A stretch of 64,000 nt of DNA, taken from the NCBI RefSeq assembly GCF_023507745.1, contig NZ_JALPZO010000065.1, positions 1-64,000 of the forward strand, given 5' to 3'. Below, piece after piece: positions 47,497-56,172 of this stretch. The position numbers were made by a program, and so were the translations under genes. The first letter of the stretch is position 1. Each line of letters begins with the position of its first letter. The stretch comes from Vreelandella olivaria (GTDB lineage: Bacteria > Pseudomonadota > Gammaproteobacteria > Pseudomonadales > Halomonadaceae). Under the pieces are notes generated by a model that ran no database searches, was not told the origin of the DNA, and saw only the letters and a list, made by a program, of their open reading frames with translations.

Positions 47497-47715
47497 CTAA
47501 AATGCCTTCTCCAGCGCAAATCGCGGCTGGGTGTGCCCCTCTTTCGTGACCATTTCGGTAAACATCTCAAGGGGTCGTACCCATAGACCATAACCACCAT
47601 ACAGGGCGCGGTAAACCACCAGCGGCTCTTCGCTTTCGCTGTGTTGGGCGGTGCCGAGCACTTCGTAAAGATGACCTTTGTAGTGGCGGTAAATACCGGG
47701 AACGGGGGCTGTCAT
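47497..47715 (-). CDS. DUF1653 protein
   Basis: A 72-residue cytosolic protein of the DUF1653 family, seen from PGIYRHYKGHLYEVLGTAQHSE and LVVYRALYGGYGLWVRPLEMFTE. The fold is small and beta-rich, and the function is unknown. Its ATG overlaps the tcdA stop by 4 bp (ATGA), so it is co-translated with tcdA. A 30-bp gap leads to recQ. Confidence 0.88.
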   Translation of the reverse strand: MTAPVPGIYRHYKGHLYEVLGTAQHSESEEPLVVYRALYGGYGLWVRPLEMFTEMVTKEGHTQPRFALEKAF

Positions 47716-48524
47716 TCGGTCTCCTTTTCAGTGGCAGTTTTAGCGGCTTTTTTCGCCAAGCGCTCCAATACTTTTGAGGCGGCAACAAAACCAAAGGTGC
47801 CGGTCACAAAGGTGGCCGCCCCAAAACCGGAGGCACAATCCAGGCGTGTGGCCTCACCGCTGCCGGGCTTTTGCAGGCACACCTCGCCGTCGCTGCCGGG
47901 GTAGACCAACTGCTCATCGGAATAGACACACTCGACGGAAAAGCGCCGCTTGGGATTACGCGAGAAGCCATAGTCACGGCGCAGCCGTGAGCGCACTTTT
48001 GAGAGTAGCGGGTCATGCTCGGTGCGAGTGAGATCAGCCACCTGAATGCGCGTAGGGTCGGTTTGTCCGCCTGCTGCACCCGTCACGGTGATGGGGATTT
48101 TGCGCCGCTTGCACCAGGCAATCAGCGCAGCCTTGGCAATTACACTGTCGATGGCATCCACCACGTGGTCGGCATCGTCAGGTATGCGTTCAGCAAGATT
48201 GGAGGGAGTCACAAAAGCGCTGTCGGCGATTACCTCAAGCTCAGGGGCAATCAAGCGGCAGCGTTCGGCCAGCACCGCTACTTTAGGCTTGCCGATGGTG
48301 CTGTCCAGGGCATGCAATTGGCGGTTGACGTTGGAAACACAAACGTCATCCAGGTCAACCAGTGTCAGCTTGCCAATGCCCGAGCGAGCCAGTGCTTCCA
48401 CCGCCCAGCTACCAACGCCTCCCACCCCCACCACGACCACATGGGCATGGCGAAACGCCTCGGCGGCCCGCTGGCCATACAGGCGGCGAATGCCGCCGAA
48501 GCGAAAGTCGTAATCCGAAGACAT
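47712..48524 (-). CDS. tcdA: tRNA threonylcarbamoyladenosine dehydratase
   Basis: E1-like enzyme that uses ATP to cyclise t6A37 in tRNA to ct6A. From the ATG at 48524 (MSSDYDFRFGGIRRLYG) it has 270 residues; the frame is open to 48548. The nucleotide fold GVGGVGSWAVEALARSGIG lies near 33, followed by DLDDVCVSNVNRQLHAL and the DAIDSVIAKAALI segment. It acts on the product of the pathway that starts with TsaC, encoded at 2.5-3.1 kb. The downstream DUF1653 start overlaps its stop. Confidence 0.94.
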   Translation of the reverse strand: MSSDYDFRFGGIRRLYGQRAAEAFRHAHVVVVGVGGVGSWAVEALARSGIGKLTLVDLDDVCVSNVNRQLHALDSTIGKPKVAVLAERCRLIAPELEVIADSAFVTPSNLAERIPDDADHVVDAIDSVIAKAALIAWCKRRKIPITVTGAAGGQTDPTRIQVADLTRTEHDPLLSKVRSRLRRDYGFSRNPKRRFSVECVYSDEQLVYPGSDGEVCLQKPGSGEATRLDCASGFGAATFVTGTFGFVAASKVLERLAKKAAKTATEKETE

Positions 48525-48569
48525 GGCAGGCTCTCTATCTAAATGCATATTGTCAGGGCTGAAACCGCG

Positions 48570-49343
48570 CTATCGCCCCTGCAGCGCAGTGGGCGATGAG
48601 ATAGGTGGTGTGCGTACACTGTCCAGCGGTAGATGCCCCACCCACCCAAGCTGCTCAAACAGCGCTTTCATCGTTTCATCTAGCGCACAGCTTAACTGAA
48701 TGCGCTTGTCGAACAGCGGATGATCAAACGCCAGATACGTTGCCGCCAGCAGCAGACGAGGGGCAGAAAGCTGCTCGGCAAAAAAGCGGTTGTGAACACT
48801 TTTACCGTGCTTGGCATCGCCAATAATCGGATAACCACGCCGGGAAAGGTGACGACGAATCTGATGCCGCCGCCCGGTCAATGGCCGCGCTTCCACCAGC
48901 GAGTACCGCGCCACTGGGTAACGGTCAACCTGCACAGGCAACTCCACACTATCCAGACGGCGAATATCCGTCATCGCAGGCATAGCGGGCATCTCGGCTT
49001 TGGGACGCGTGCCATCCTCCTCCCGTAATGGGTAGTCCAGGCGCTCTTGCTCAGGTGCTTTACCCCGTACCACTGCCAGATAGCGCTTTTCCACCTGACG
49101 TTCACTGAACGCTTCACTCAGCAACGCCGCCACTTCCGACGCCAGCCCAAACACCATGACGCCAGAGGTAGGCCGGTCTAACCGATGCACCGGATAGACT
49201 CGCCTGCCCATCTGGTCACGCAGGCGCTGGAGTAAAAATTCCGTTTCTCCACGCGCCAGCGCTGAACGGTGCACTAACAGCCCGGAGGGCTTATGCACCG
49301 CAACAAGGTGCTCATCCTGATAAAGGATGTTCAGTGGCAACAT
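48570..49343 (-). CDS. truC: tRNA pseudouridine(65) synthase
   Basis: RluA-family synthase that makes pseudouridine 65 in tRNA. The 257-residue protein has VAVHKPSGLLVHRS at the start, the catalytic Asp56 in VHRLDRPTSGVMVFGL, and TGRRHQIRRHLSRRGYPIIGDAKHGKS, all as in E. coli TruC (260 residues). There is no S4 domain, which also fits TruC. It lies 45 bp upstream of tcdA on the same strand, so two tRNA-modification genes may share a transcript. Confidence 0.92.
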   Translation of the reverse strand: MLPLNILYQDEHLVAVHKPSGLLVHRSALARGETEFLLQRLRDQMGRRVYPVHRLDRPTSGVMVFGLASEVAALLSEAFSERQVEKRYLAVVRGKAPEQERLDYPLREEDGTRPKAEMPAMPAMTDIRRLDSVELPVQVDRYPVARYSLVEARPLTGRRHQIRRHLSRRGYPIIGDAKHGKSVHNRFFAEQLSAPRLLLAATYLAFDHPLFDKRIQLSCALDETMKALFEQLGWVGHLPLDSVRTPPISSPTALQGR

Positions 49344-49545
49344 AGCACTCCCGATAACAGCGTTGAGATGGCAAATAGCGCGTTATTGTCGCGGCTTGGC
49401 GAGTTAATGTCACCTATTGTGCAGCCGAGTATATCGGCCCAACGTAGTATTTAGGCGGTGAACTGCATCGTTTCGCCATGTTGCGTCTATATGTAGCTGC
49501 TCAAGCCAGGCTTCCTATTGACGGATGAGCACGACCCGGCGCTGG

Positions 49546-50508
49546 TTACGAAGGAGTGTAGCCGTTAGATTGCATTGGCAGGTTAGGGATAAGCGGTATA
49601 TTCCCTGGTGGAAGCTGCGCTTTCAAGAACTCTAAAAACGCTTGAGTGGCGCTCGGTAACGTACGGTTGGCCAGGGTTTGAACTTCAATAAAGCGGGAGT
49701 CCATTCCCTGGTCACGGATAGGAATAGCCACCAAACGCTGCTGGTGAATGCGGTAACGAACAGAAATTTCCCCCGCTAGTGCAACGCCTCCTCCCATGAT
49801 GGCGAAGTTAATCAGCGCTTCGGTGTAGTCACTGCTGAAAATAGACTCAAATGCCAGATTCTGGCGGCTACAGCAGATATCAAACAACTGGCGCAGTGTT
49901 GTTTCCGGGGCGGGTAACGCAAGGGGATAACGCTGAAGCTGTGCTAACGAAACCTGCTTCTTGGAGGCTAATTCATGATGCGGTGAGACCAGCGCCATAA
50001 TGGGGGCAGGCTGCCTGAATGCTATTTTGATATCGGCTTCGGGCTTAAGGCTAAAGGTAATTCCTATATCCGCCTCCCCCTCCCTGACATGACGAGTCGC
50101 TTCAGAAGGTGATCCCACCATTAAATGGAAGTGAATACCGCTGTAGCGCTTGCGAAAGGCGATAACAGCAGCGGGCAGGAAGTCCACCGCAAAGCCTTCC
50201 GAGCTAGCCAGGCGTACTTTTCCCCGTTGTAACCCACGCAGTGCCAATATTTCACTGCCCACACGATCGGATTCCAGCTGCATATGGCGGGCATGCACAG
50301 CCAATAGCTCACCTGCGGCACTGGGGATCATTCCCCTGGCTCGTCGTTCAAATAACAGAGTGTCCAGCTCACTCTCCAATCGGGCAATCTGACGACTGAT
50401 TGCCGAGGGGGCAACATTCACCTTCACCGAAGCCTCACTAATAGAGCCACAACGCACCACTTCCAGAAAGTAGCGTAACGCCGTTTCTTGTAGCACCCGT
50501 GGATTCAT
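49546..50508 (-). CDS. LysR-family regulator of ABC module B
   Basis: A 320-residue LysR protein from the ATG at 50508, which has GGAGGGG upstream; the frame is open to 50577. The HTH is ALRYFLEVVRCGSISEASVKVNVAPSAISRQIARLESEL, almost position for position that of the module A regulator, and similarity continues in the effector domain (QRGKVRLASSEGFAVDFLP). It diverges from the module B binding-protein gene over 198 bp containing the same palindrome core as module A. A 200-bp gap with no visible feature separates it from truC. Confidence 0.94.
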   Translation of the reverse strand: MNPRVLQETALRYFLEVVRCGSISEASVKVNVAPSAISRQIARLESELDTLLFERRARGMIPSAAGELLAVHARHMQLESDRVGSEILALRGLQRGKVRLASSEGFAVDFLPAAVIAFRKRYSGIHFHLMVGSPSEATRHVREGEADIGITFSLKPEADIKIAFRQPAPIMALVSPHHELASKKQVSLAQLQRYPLALPAPETTLRQLFDICCSRQNLAFESIFSSDYTEALINFAIMGGGVALAGEISVRYRIHQQRLVAIPIRDQGMDSRFIEVQTLANRTLPSATQAFLEFLKAQLPPGNIPLIPNLPMQSNGYTPS

Positions 50509-50529
50509 GTCCCCTCCATCACGAACAGG

Positions 50530-50548
50530 CATTGCCGAAACGGCAATG
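50530..50548. promoter_or_regulatory. Candidate LysR operator of module B, primary site
   Basis: CATTGCC-GAAAC-GGCAATG, a perfect 7-bp inverted repeat with the LysR T-N11-A form. Its ATTGC-N7-GCAAT core is the same as in module A. It is 22 bp upstream of the lysR start, as expected for autoregulation. Confidence 0.72.
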
Positions 50549-50561
50549 ATAAATTCTAAAC

Positions 50562-50578
50562 ATTGCACTTGTGGCATG
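50562..50578. promoter_or_regulatory. Candidate LysR operator of module B, secondary site
   Basis: ATTGC-N7-GCATG, an imperfect copy of the primary site whose TGC-N7-GCA core is kept. Its centre is 31 bp from the primary centre, about three helical turns. This fits the paired recall and activation sites of LysR regulators. Confidence 0.5.
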
Positions 50579-50706
50579 TTTAATCAATCGCTTAGTTTTA
50601 AACCCAAGGCGACGATTCACCCCACTCAAGAAGACACCCCATAACAATAGCGCCGATGGTACGCCAAACGCTCATATCCGTTTGTTCTCATATAACGAGG
50701 TATGAC

Positions 50707-52224
50707 ATGACTCCACAACGCACTCTCTGCTGGGCCGCATCTCTAACGCTACTCTGCTGTGCTACCCCGGCACTGGCTGGCAAGGCCAACGACACACTGG
50801 TCTATGCATCCGATAGCGAACCTGAAAACGTTAGCCCCTACCACAACAACCTGCGTGAAGGCGTTATTCTCGCTCATCTGGCCTGGGACACGCTGATCTA
50901 CCGCAATCCGCAAACCAATGAGTATGAGCCGCGACTGGCAACCGAGTGGGAATGGGTGGATGACCAAACCCTTGACCTTGAGCTGCGCGAAGGTGTGACC
51001 TTCCACAATGGTGAGTCCTTCAACGCCGACGATGTGGTGTTTACCTTTAACTACGCGGTCTCCCCCGAATCACGCGTGGTAACGCGCCAGAATGTTGACT
51101 GGATCGAAAGCGCAGAGAAGCTTGATGAATACCACGTGCGACTCCATCTTAAAGATCCTTTCCCAGCGGCCCTTGAATACCTCTCTGGCCCCATGCCCAT
51201 CTATCCCAACGAATATTTCCAGGAAGTCGGTATTGAGGGTTTCAGTCGTGAACCGGTGGGTACGGGCCCCTACCGTATTACCGAGGTGCGCCCTGGTGAT
51301 GGTGTCAGCCTGACCCGGTTTGATGACTACTTTGAAGACAGCCCCATCGGCCAGCCATCGATTGGCAATATCGAGTTCAAGGCTATCGCCGATGAAGATT
51401 CACGCATGGCCCAGCTGATGTCGGGCCAGGTGGATTGGATATGGCGGGTGCCACCGGATCAGGCGGAGTCCCTGGAGCGCATGCCTCAACTCACCGTGTT
51501 GGGGGATGAAACAATGCGGGTAGGTTATATCAGCCTTGACTCCGCCCAGCGGGAAGGGTCACCGCTCAATGATCTGCGGGTCCGTCAGGCCATCAATCAC
51601 GCCATCAACCGTGAAGCGCTCTCCAACGATCTGGTTCGTGGCGGTAGCCAGCCACTCTTTGCTCCCTGCTTCCCGACACAGTTTGGTTGCGAGACGGACG
51701 ATGTCATTGCCTACGAATATGATCCTGAAAAAGCACGCGAACTGCTTGCAGAAGCAGGCTACCCGGATGGCTTCAACATCGACCTGCATGCCTATCGCGA
51801 GCGCGATTATGCTGAAGCAATGATTGGTGACCTGCGTGCCGTGGGTATCAATGCCAACCTGCGCTTTATGACCTCTCCCGCACTTTTGGAGCTACAGCGT
51901 TCTGACCGCACCGATATGGCTTTCAAAGCCTGGGGTTCCTTCTCCATCAATGATGTCTCGGCATTCGTCGGGGTCTACTTCAATGGCGGCGTTGATGATT
52001 TCTGGAGGGACGAGCAGGTCCATGAATGGCTGACCACCGCCGACACCTCCGTAGACTCAGAGGTTCGCAAAGATAATTACCGGCAAGCACTGGCGCGCAT
52101 TTCAGAGCAGGCCTATTGGGCACCGCTCTTCTCTTACTCGACCTTCTATGCCCATACCGCCGATCTTGACTTCACGGCTTACCCCGATGAACTACCACGC
52201 TTCTATGAAGCGGCCTGGAAATAA
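50707..52224 (+). CDS. ABC transporter substrate-binding protein (SBP_bac_5, Dpp/Opp type), module B
   Basis: A 505-residue periplasmic protein. The signal peptide is MTPQRTLCWAASLTLLCCATPALA, probably cut after residue 24; the two cysteines do not form a proper lipobox. The mature part shows NDTLVYASDSEPENVSPYHNN, DQTLDLELREGVTFHNGESFNADDVVFTFNYAV and GTGPYRITEVRPGDGVSLTRF, typical of family 5. ACGAGG lies six bases before the ATG. It heads the module B operon. Confidence 0.94.
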   Translation: MTPQRTLCWAASLTLLCCATPALAGKANDTLVYASDSEPENVSPYHNNLREGVILAHLAWDTLIYRNPQTNEYEPRLATEWEWVDDQTLDLELREGVTFHNGESFNADDVVFTFNYAVSPESRVVTRQNVDWIESAEKLDEYHVRLHLKDPFPAALEYLSGPMPIYPNEYFQEVGIEGFSREPVGTGPYRITEVRPGDGVSLTRFDDYFEDSPIGQPSIGNIEFKAIADEDSRMAQLMSGQVDWIWRVPPDQAESLERMPQLTVLGDETMRVGYISLDSAQREGSPLNDLRVRQAINHAINREALSNDLVRGGSQPLFAPCFPTQFGCETDDVIAYEYDPEKARELLAEAGYPDGFNIDLHAYRERDYAEAMIGDLRAVGINANLRFMTSPALLELQRSDRTDMAFKAWGSFSINDVSAFVGVYFNGGVDDFWRDEQVHEWLTTADTSVDSEVRKDNYRQALARISEQAYWAPLFSYSTFYAHTADLDFTAYPDELPRFYEAAWK

Positions 52225-52254
52225 GGCATTGCTTTTTGTCACTGGTTAACAACC

Positions 52255-52273
52255 CCGCGGCCTTGGGCCGCGG
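52255..52273 (+). other. Intercistronic GC hairpin between binding-protein and permease genes, module B
   Basis: CCGCGGCC-TTG-GGCCGCGG, a perfect 8-bp all-GC stem, 30 bp after the binding-protein stop and not followed by a T run. It matches the placement of the module A hairpin although the sequence differs. Confidence 0.65.
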
Positions 52274-52287
52274 TCTGGGGGTAACGC

Positions 52288-53205
52288 ATGTGGGCATTCA
52301 TTTTAAAACGCCTGCTGGTAGCACTGGGTGTGGCACTGACAATCTCGGTTCTCAGTTTTAGCCTGCTACAGATATCGGGCGATTTGGCCATTGCTATTGG
52401 CGGACCTGAAGCAACCGCCGAGCAAGTGGAGCAGATTCGCCAGGAGTTCGGCCTGGACCGCCCGTTGATACAGCAATTTGGGGCATGGCTGTGGAATGCA
52501 GCACAGTTCGATTTTGGCCGCTCCTACTACTACCAAAGCTCTGTAATGGAGCTGGTGGCCGAACGGTTACCCGTCACCTTGACCCTGGGCTTTTTGTCAT
52601 TGGCCATTGCGATCTGCGTGTCGATTCCACTGGGCGTGGCAGCAGCGCTAAAACGCGGTAGCTGGATCGACCGGGTTGCCATGGCCATTGCCGTAACAGG
52701 GCAGGCGATGCCCAACTTCTGGTTTGGCCTGACGTTAATCATTGTGTTTGCCGTCAACCTGCAGTGGTTTCCGGCAGCAGGTAGCGAGAGCTGGAAAGGT
52801 TATGTACTACCTGCCATCGCCCTTGGCTACTACGCCACCCCGGCCATGATGCGGTTGACCCGCAGCGGCATGTTGGAGGTGTTGCAGTCAGACTATATTC
52901 GCACCGCACGGGCCAAAGGGCTAAGTACCACCAGTGTGGTGTTCAAGCATGCGCTACGCAACGCGGTTATTCCCGTTGTTGCGCTGGCCGCAGTTGAGCT
53001 TGGCTTCATGCTGGGCGGGTCGGTAGTGATCGAAACGGTGTTTTCGCTACGTGGGCTTGGCCACCTGGCCTGGAGCGCCATATCGCGTAACGACTACCCC
53101 GTTGTTCAGGCCGTCGTACTGATTATTGCGTTGTTCTACATCGTGCTGACGTTGCTGGCCGACATCCTCAACGCAGCGCTGGACCCGCGCTTGCGTACTC
53201 GCTAG
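52288..53205 (+). CDS. ABC transporter permease (DppB type), module B
   Basis: A 305-residue inner-membrane subunit with about six helices. It opens FILKRLLVALGVALTISVLSFSLLQISGD, has the docking loop DYIRTARAKGLSTTSVVFKHALRNAVIPV and ends in the DPRLRTR tail typical of the DppB group. The next permease follows after 9 bp. Confidence 0.94.
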   Translation: MWAFILKRLLVALGVALTISVLSFSLLQISGDLAIAIGGPEATAEQVEQIRQEFGLDRPLIQQFGAWLWNAAQFDFGRSYYYQSSVMELVAERLPVTLTLGFLSLAIAICVSIPLGVAAALKRGSWIDRVAMAIAVTGQAMPNFWFGLTLIIVFAVNLQWFPAAGSESWKGYVLPAIALGYYATPAMMRLTRSGMLEVLQSDYIRTARAKGLSTTSVVFKHALRNAVIPVVALAAVELGFMLGGSVVIETVFSLRGLGHLAWSAISRNDYPVVQAVVLIIALFYIVLTLLADILNAALDPRLRTR

Positions 53206-53214
53206 GAGATCACC

Positions 53215-54123
53215 ATGCCGGACTCCACGACACCCTTGGCAACCCGCACCTCCCCCAGGCTACGTTCGCCCTTCGCCAGCCTCAGTGCTCGTCTTCCACG
53301 CCATCGCACGTTACTGCTGGGTATCACCATCACAGGCTTGCTAGTGCTGATTGCGCTACTAGCTCCCTGGCTGGCTCCCCATGATCCCTATGCGCAAAGC
53401 ACTGCTAACCGCATGATTCCTCCTGTGTGGCATGCGGCGGGAAGCTGGGAGCATATGCTGGGAACCGACCGGCTCGGTCGGGATTATCTTAGCCGTTTAC
53501 TATACGGCGCCCGTATTTCACTGTTTATAGGGTTACTGGCCGCCTTCATTTCCGGATTGATTGGCACCACGCTGGGGGTATTGGCAGGCTACTTTGGTGG
53601 CCGGGTGGATGCAGTGGTGAGCTATATCCTGACCACACGACTGGCACTACCGGTGGTGCTGGTCGCCTTGGCACTGGCATCGCTGACAGGCGGTTCGCTG
53701 ATTATGGTCACGCTACTGCTTGGCTTGCTGCTCTGGGACAGGTTCACTGTTGTCGCCCGCTCTGCCACGGTGCAGTTGCGTGATGCGGAGTATGTCCAGG
53801 CGGCTCAAGCCCTGGGGGCATCACTACCCTATATCCTGTTGCGTGAAATCCTGCCCAACATTGCACCAGCATTGATCGTGGTAGCGACCCTGGAGGTAGC
53901 CAATGCCATTCTGCTGGAAGCCACGCTCTCCTTCCTGGGCATGGGTATTCAGCCACCGCTCCCGTCCTGGGGGCTGATGATTGCGGAAGGAAAGGCCTAC
54001 ATGTTCTTCCAACCCTGGGTGATTGCCATACCGGGCGCCGCGCTATTCATGCTGGTGCTGGCAATCAACCTCCTCGGCGATGGCTTGCGCGATATCAGCG
54101 CTCCAGGAGGTCGCGATGAGTAA
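53215..54123 (+). CDS. ABC transporter permease (DppC type), module B
   Basis: A 302-residue inner-membrane subunit. DppC features are LAPHDPYAQSTANRMIPP, HMLGTDRLGRDYLSRLLYGARISL, and LSFLGMGIQPPLPSWGLMIAEGK. A long N-terminal tail of about 35 residues, rich in Ser, Pro and Arg, comes before the first helix. Its 3' end overlaps the first ATPase gene by 8 bp. Confidence 0.94.
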   Translation: MPDSTTPLATRTSPRLRSPFASLSARLPRHRTLLLGITITGLLVLIALLAPWLAPHDPYAQSTANRMIPPVWHAAGSWEHMLGTDRLGRDYLSRLLYGARISLFIGLLAAFISGLIGTTLGVLAGYFGGRVDAVVSYILTTRLALPVVLVALALASLTGGSLIMVTLLLGLLLWDRFTVVARSATVQLRDAEYVQAAQALGASLPYILLREILPNIAPALIVVATLEVANAILLEATLSFLGMGIQPPLPSWGLMIAEGKAYMFFQPWVIAIPGAALFMLVLAINLLGDGLRDISAPGGRDE

Positions 54124-55174
54124 CAATATCTCCACTGGCATCACCAATACATCCGCTCCTTTACTAAAAGTGACCAACCTTCAGGTCAAACTACCCGTAG
54201 CGGCGGGTACCCTGAATGCGGTCAGGGGCATCGATTTTGAGGTGCAGCGCGGTGAAATGCTCTGCATTGTCGGCGAATCCGGCTGTGGTAAATCGATGAC
54301 CTCCATGGCGCTGATGGGCTTACTGCCCCAACGGGCAAACATTACCGCCTCTCAGTTGAACTTCGATGGCGCTGAGCTACTGTCTCTCACGGAGCGTCAG
54401 CGTAGCGGCTTGCGTGGGTCACGTATGGCGATGATCTTTCAAGAGCCGATGACCGCACTCAACCCAGCGTATACCCTGGGAAACCAGCTTTGTGAGGTGT
54501 TACGACGCCACCGCAAGGTGTCACGCCAGCAAGCCAAAGAGCGCGCGATCTATCTGTTAGGAAAAGTCGGTATCAGCGCGGCAGAAGAGCGTCTTGATCA
54601 GTACCCCCACCAGCTATCAGGCGGGCTGCGGCAACGCATTATGATTGCCATGGCGCTGATGTGTGAACCGGACCTGATCATCGCCGATGAGCCCACCACC
54701 GCACTGGATGTCACTATTCAGGCGCAAATATTACGTTTGCTGCGGGATCTGCAGCGTGAATTTGGCACCGCCATCATCTTTATTACCCATGACCTGGGCG
54801 TGGTTGCCAGAATTGCTGACCGGGTTGCCGTCATGTACGCAGGCGAGATCGTCGAAACCGCCGATACGACGACACTCTTCAATGCGCCTCAGCACCCCTA
54901 CACACAAGGGCTGATCAACTGTATTCCCACACCGGGAAAAACGCCCCCCGGCAGCCGATTGCAGGCTATCCCCGGCGTGGTGCCCAGCCTTATCGGCGAG
55001 GTGAAAGGGTGTGCTTTTCGCAATCGCTGCTCCAGGGCAGAGGAGCGCTGCACCACGGCACCGGCACTCATCCAGGCTACCCAGGCCCATGCCGTACGCT
55101 GCCACTTCGCCACCTCTCCTGTGCCGTCCACTGCTATCCCGTGTGAGGTACTCCATGAAAGCCACCAGCGTTGA
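54116..55174 (+). CDS. ABC transporter ATPase (DppD type), module B
   Basis: A 352-residue ATPase. The ATG at 54116 has CAGGAGG five bases upstream. Walker A GESGCGKS lies at 53-60, followed by the signature LSGGL (with Leu in place of the usual Gln), Walker [13 protein letters not shown] and the oligopeptide-transporter C-terminal domain with [15 protein letters not shown], which in DppD-type proteins can carry an Fe-S or metal site. Its end overlaps the second ATPase by 20 bp. Confidence 0.94.
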   Translation: MSNNISTGITNTSAPLLKVTNLQVKLPVAAGTLNAVRGIDFEVQRGEMLCIVGESGCGKSMTSMALMGLLPQRANITASQLNFDGAELLSLTERQRSGLRGSRMAMIFQEPMTALNPAYTLGNQLCEVLRRHRKVSRQQAKERAIYLLGKVGISAAEERLDQYPHQLSGGLRQRIMIAMALMCEPDLIIADEPTTALDVTIQAQILRLLRDLQREFGTAIIFITHDLGVVARIADRVAVMYAGEIVETADTTTLFNAPQHPYTQGLINCIPTPGKTPPGSRLQAIPGVVPSLIGEVKGCAFRNRCSRAEERCTTAPALIQATQAHAVRCHFATSPVPSTAIPCEVLHESHQR

Positions 55175-56135
55175 GCCAACTCCCTACGCGCTAGAACTGT
55201 GCGGCCTTTCCAAGCGCTTCACGTTGGGGGGAAAAATGTTCAGTAAGAAGCGCGCGCTATACGCTGTCAGCGATGTCTCTCTTCGAGTGCCACGCGGACA
55301 GGTGATGGGGCTGGTGGGCGAATCCGGTTGCGGCAAAAGCACGCTGGCCAAAATGCTGCTTGGCCTGACGCCCCCCAGCGAAGGGGATGTGCTCATTCAG
55401 GGGAAGTCGATTACCCATTCAGACCAGAAAACCCTAGCCAGGCATGTACAGCCGATTTTTCAGGACCCGTACTCGTCACTTAACCCACGCCGACGTATTG
55501 GCGACATCATTGCGCTACCACTGCGCCTGCATACCACTCTGTCATCGCAGGAACGCTCACAGCGGGTAACCGCGATGCTGGACCTTGTGGGTCTGCCTAA
55601 GCGCGCCACCCAGCAGTATCCCGGCCAGCTGTCCGGCGGCCAGCGTCAACGGGTCGCTATCGCCCGTGCGCTCATCATGCGCCCGGACCTGGTGATTTGC
55701 GATGAACCCACGTCGGCACTGGATGTATCGGTGCAGGCACAAATCCTTAATCTGCTCCTCGACCTCAAGGAGGAGTTCGGGCTTACCTATCTGTTTATCA
55801 GCCACGACCTGGCCGTGGTCGAACATTTGGTTGATCGGCTGGCGGTGATGTATCTCGGCCGCATCGTAGAAGAAGGTAGCCGTGAACAGATTTTTGCTGC
55901 CCCCAAACACCCTTATACCCAGGCACTGCTTGCCTCAGCCCTGACGCCAGACCCCAGCCTGGATATTCCCGACCTGGGGCTTGGTTCGGTGCAACCGGAC
56001 CCCAGCCGCCCACCGGCGGGATGTGCCTTCCACCCTCGTTGCCCTCAATCATCCCCGGAGTGCAGGGAACGTAGGCCATCACTTCCCCCGGTCGACTTGC
56101 ATGGCACTGGGCGAGTTGCCTGCCATTTCGCATGA
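55155..56135 (+). CDS. ABC transporter ATPase (DppF type), module B
   Basis: A 326-residue ATPase that starts inside the end of the DppD-type gene, with GTGAGG six bases before the ATG at 55155. Walker A GESGCGKS lies at 55-62, then [15 protein letters not shown], Walker B LVICDEPTSALD and the C-terminal GCAFHPRCPQSSPEC cysteine motif. Together with the preceding ATPase it does the work of the single fused protein of module A. Confidence 0.94.
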   Translation: MKATSVEPTPYALELCGLSKRFTLGGKMFSKKRALYAVSDVSLRVPRGQVMGLVGESGCGKSTLAKMLLGLTPPSEGDVLIQGKSITHSDQKTLARHVQPIFQDPYSSLNPRRRIGDIIALPLRLHTTLSSQERSQRVTAMLDLVGLPKRATQQYPGQLSGGQRQRVAIARALIMRPDLVICDEPTSALDVSVQAQILNLLLDLKEEFGLTYLFISHDLAVVEHLVDRLAVMYLGRIVEEGSREQIFAAPKHPYTQALLASALTPDPSLDIPDLGLGSVQPDPSRPPAGCAFHPRCPQSSPECRERRPSLPPVDLHGTGRVACHFA

Positions 56136-56172
56136 TCAACACCGGTATCGCTATTTTAAAAGGAGTTTTTTG

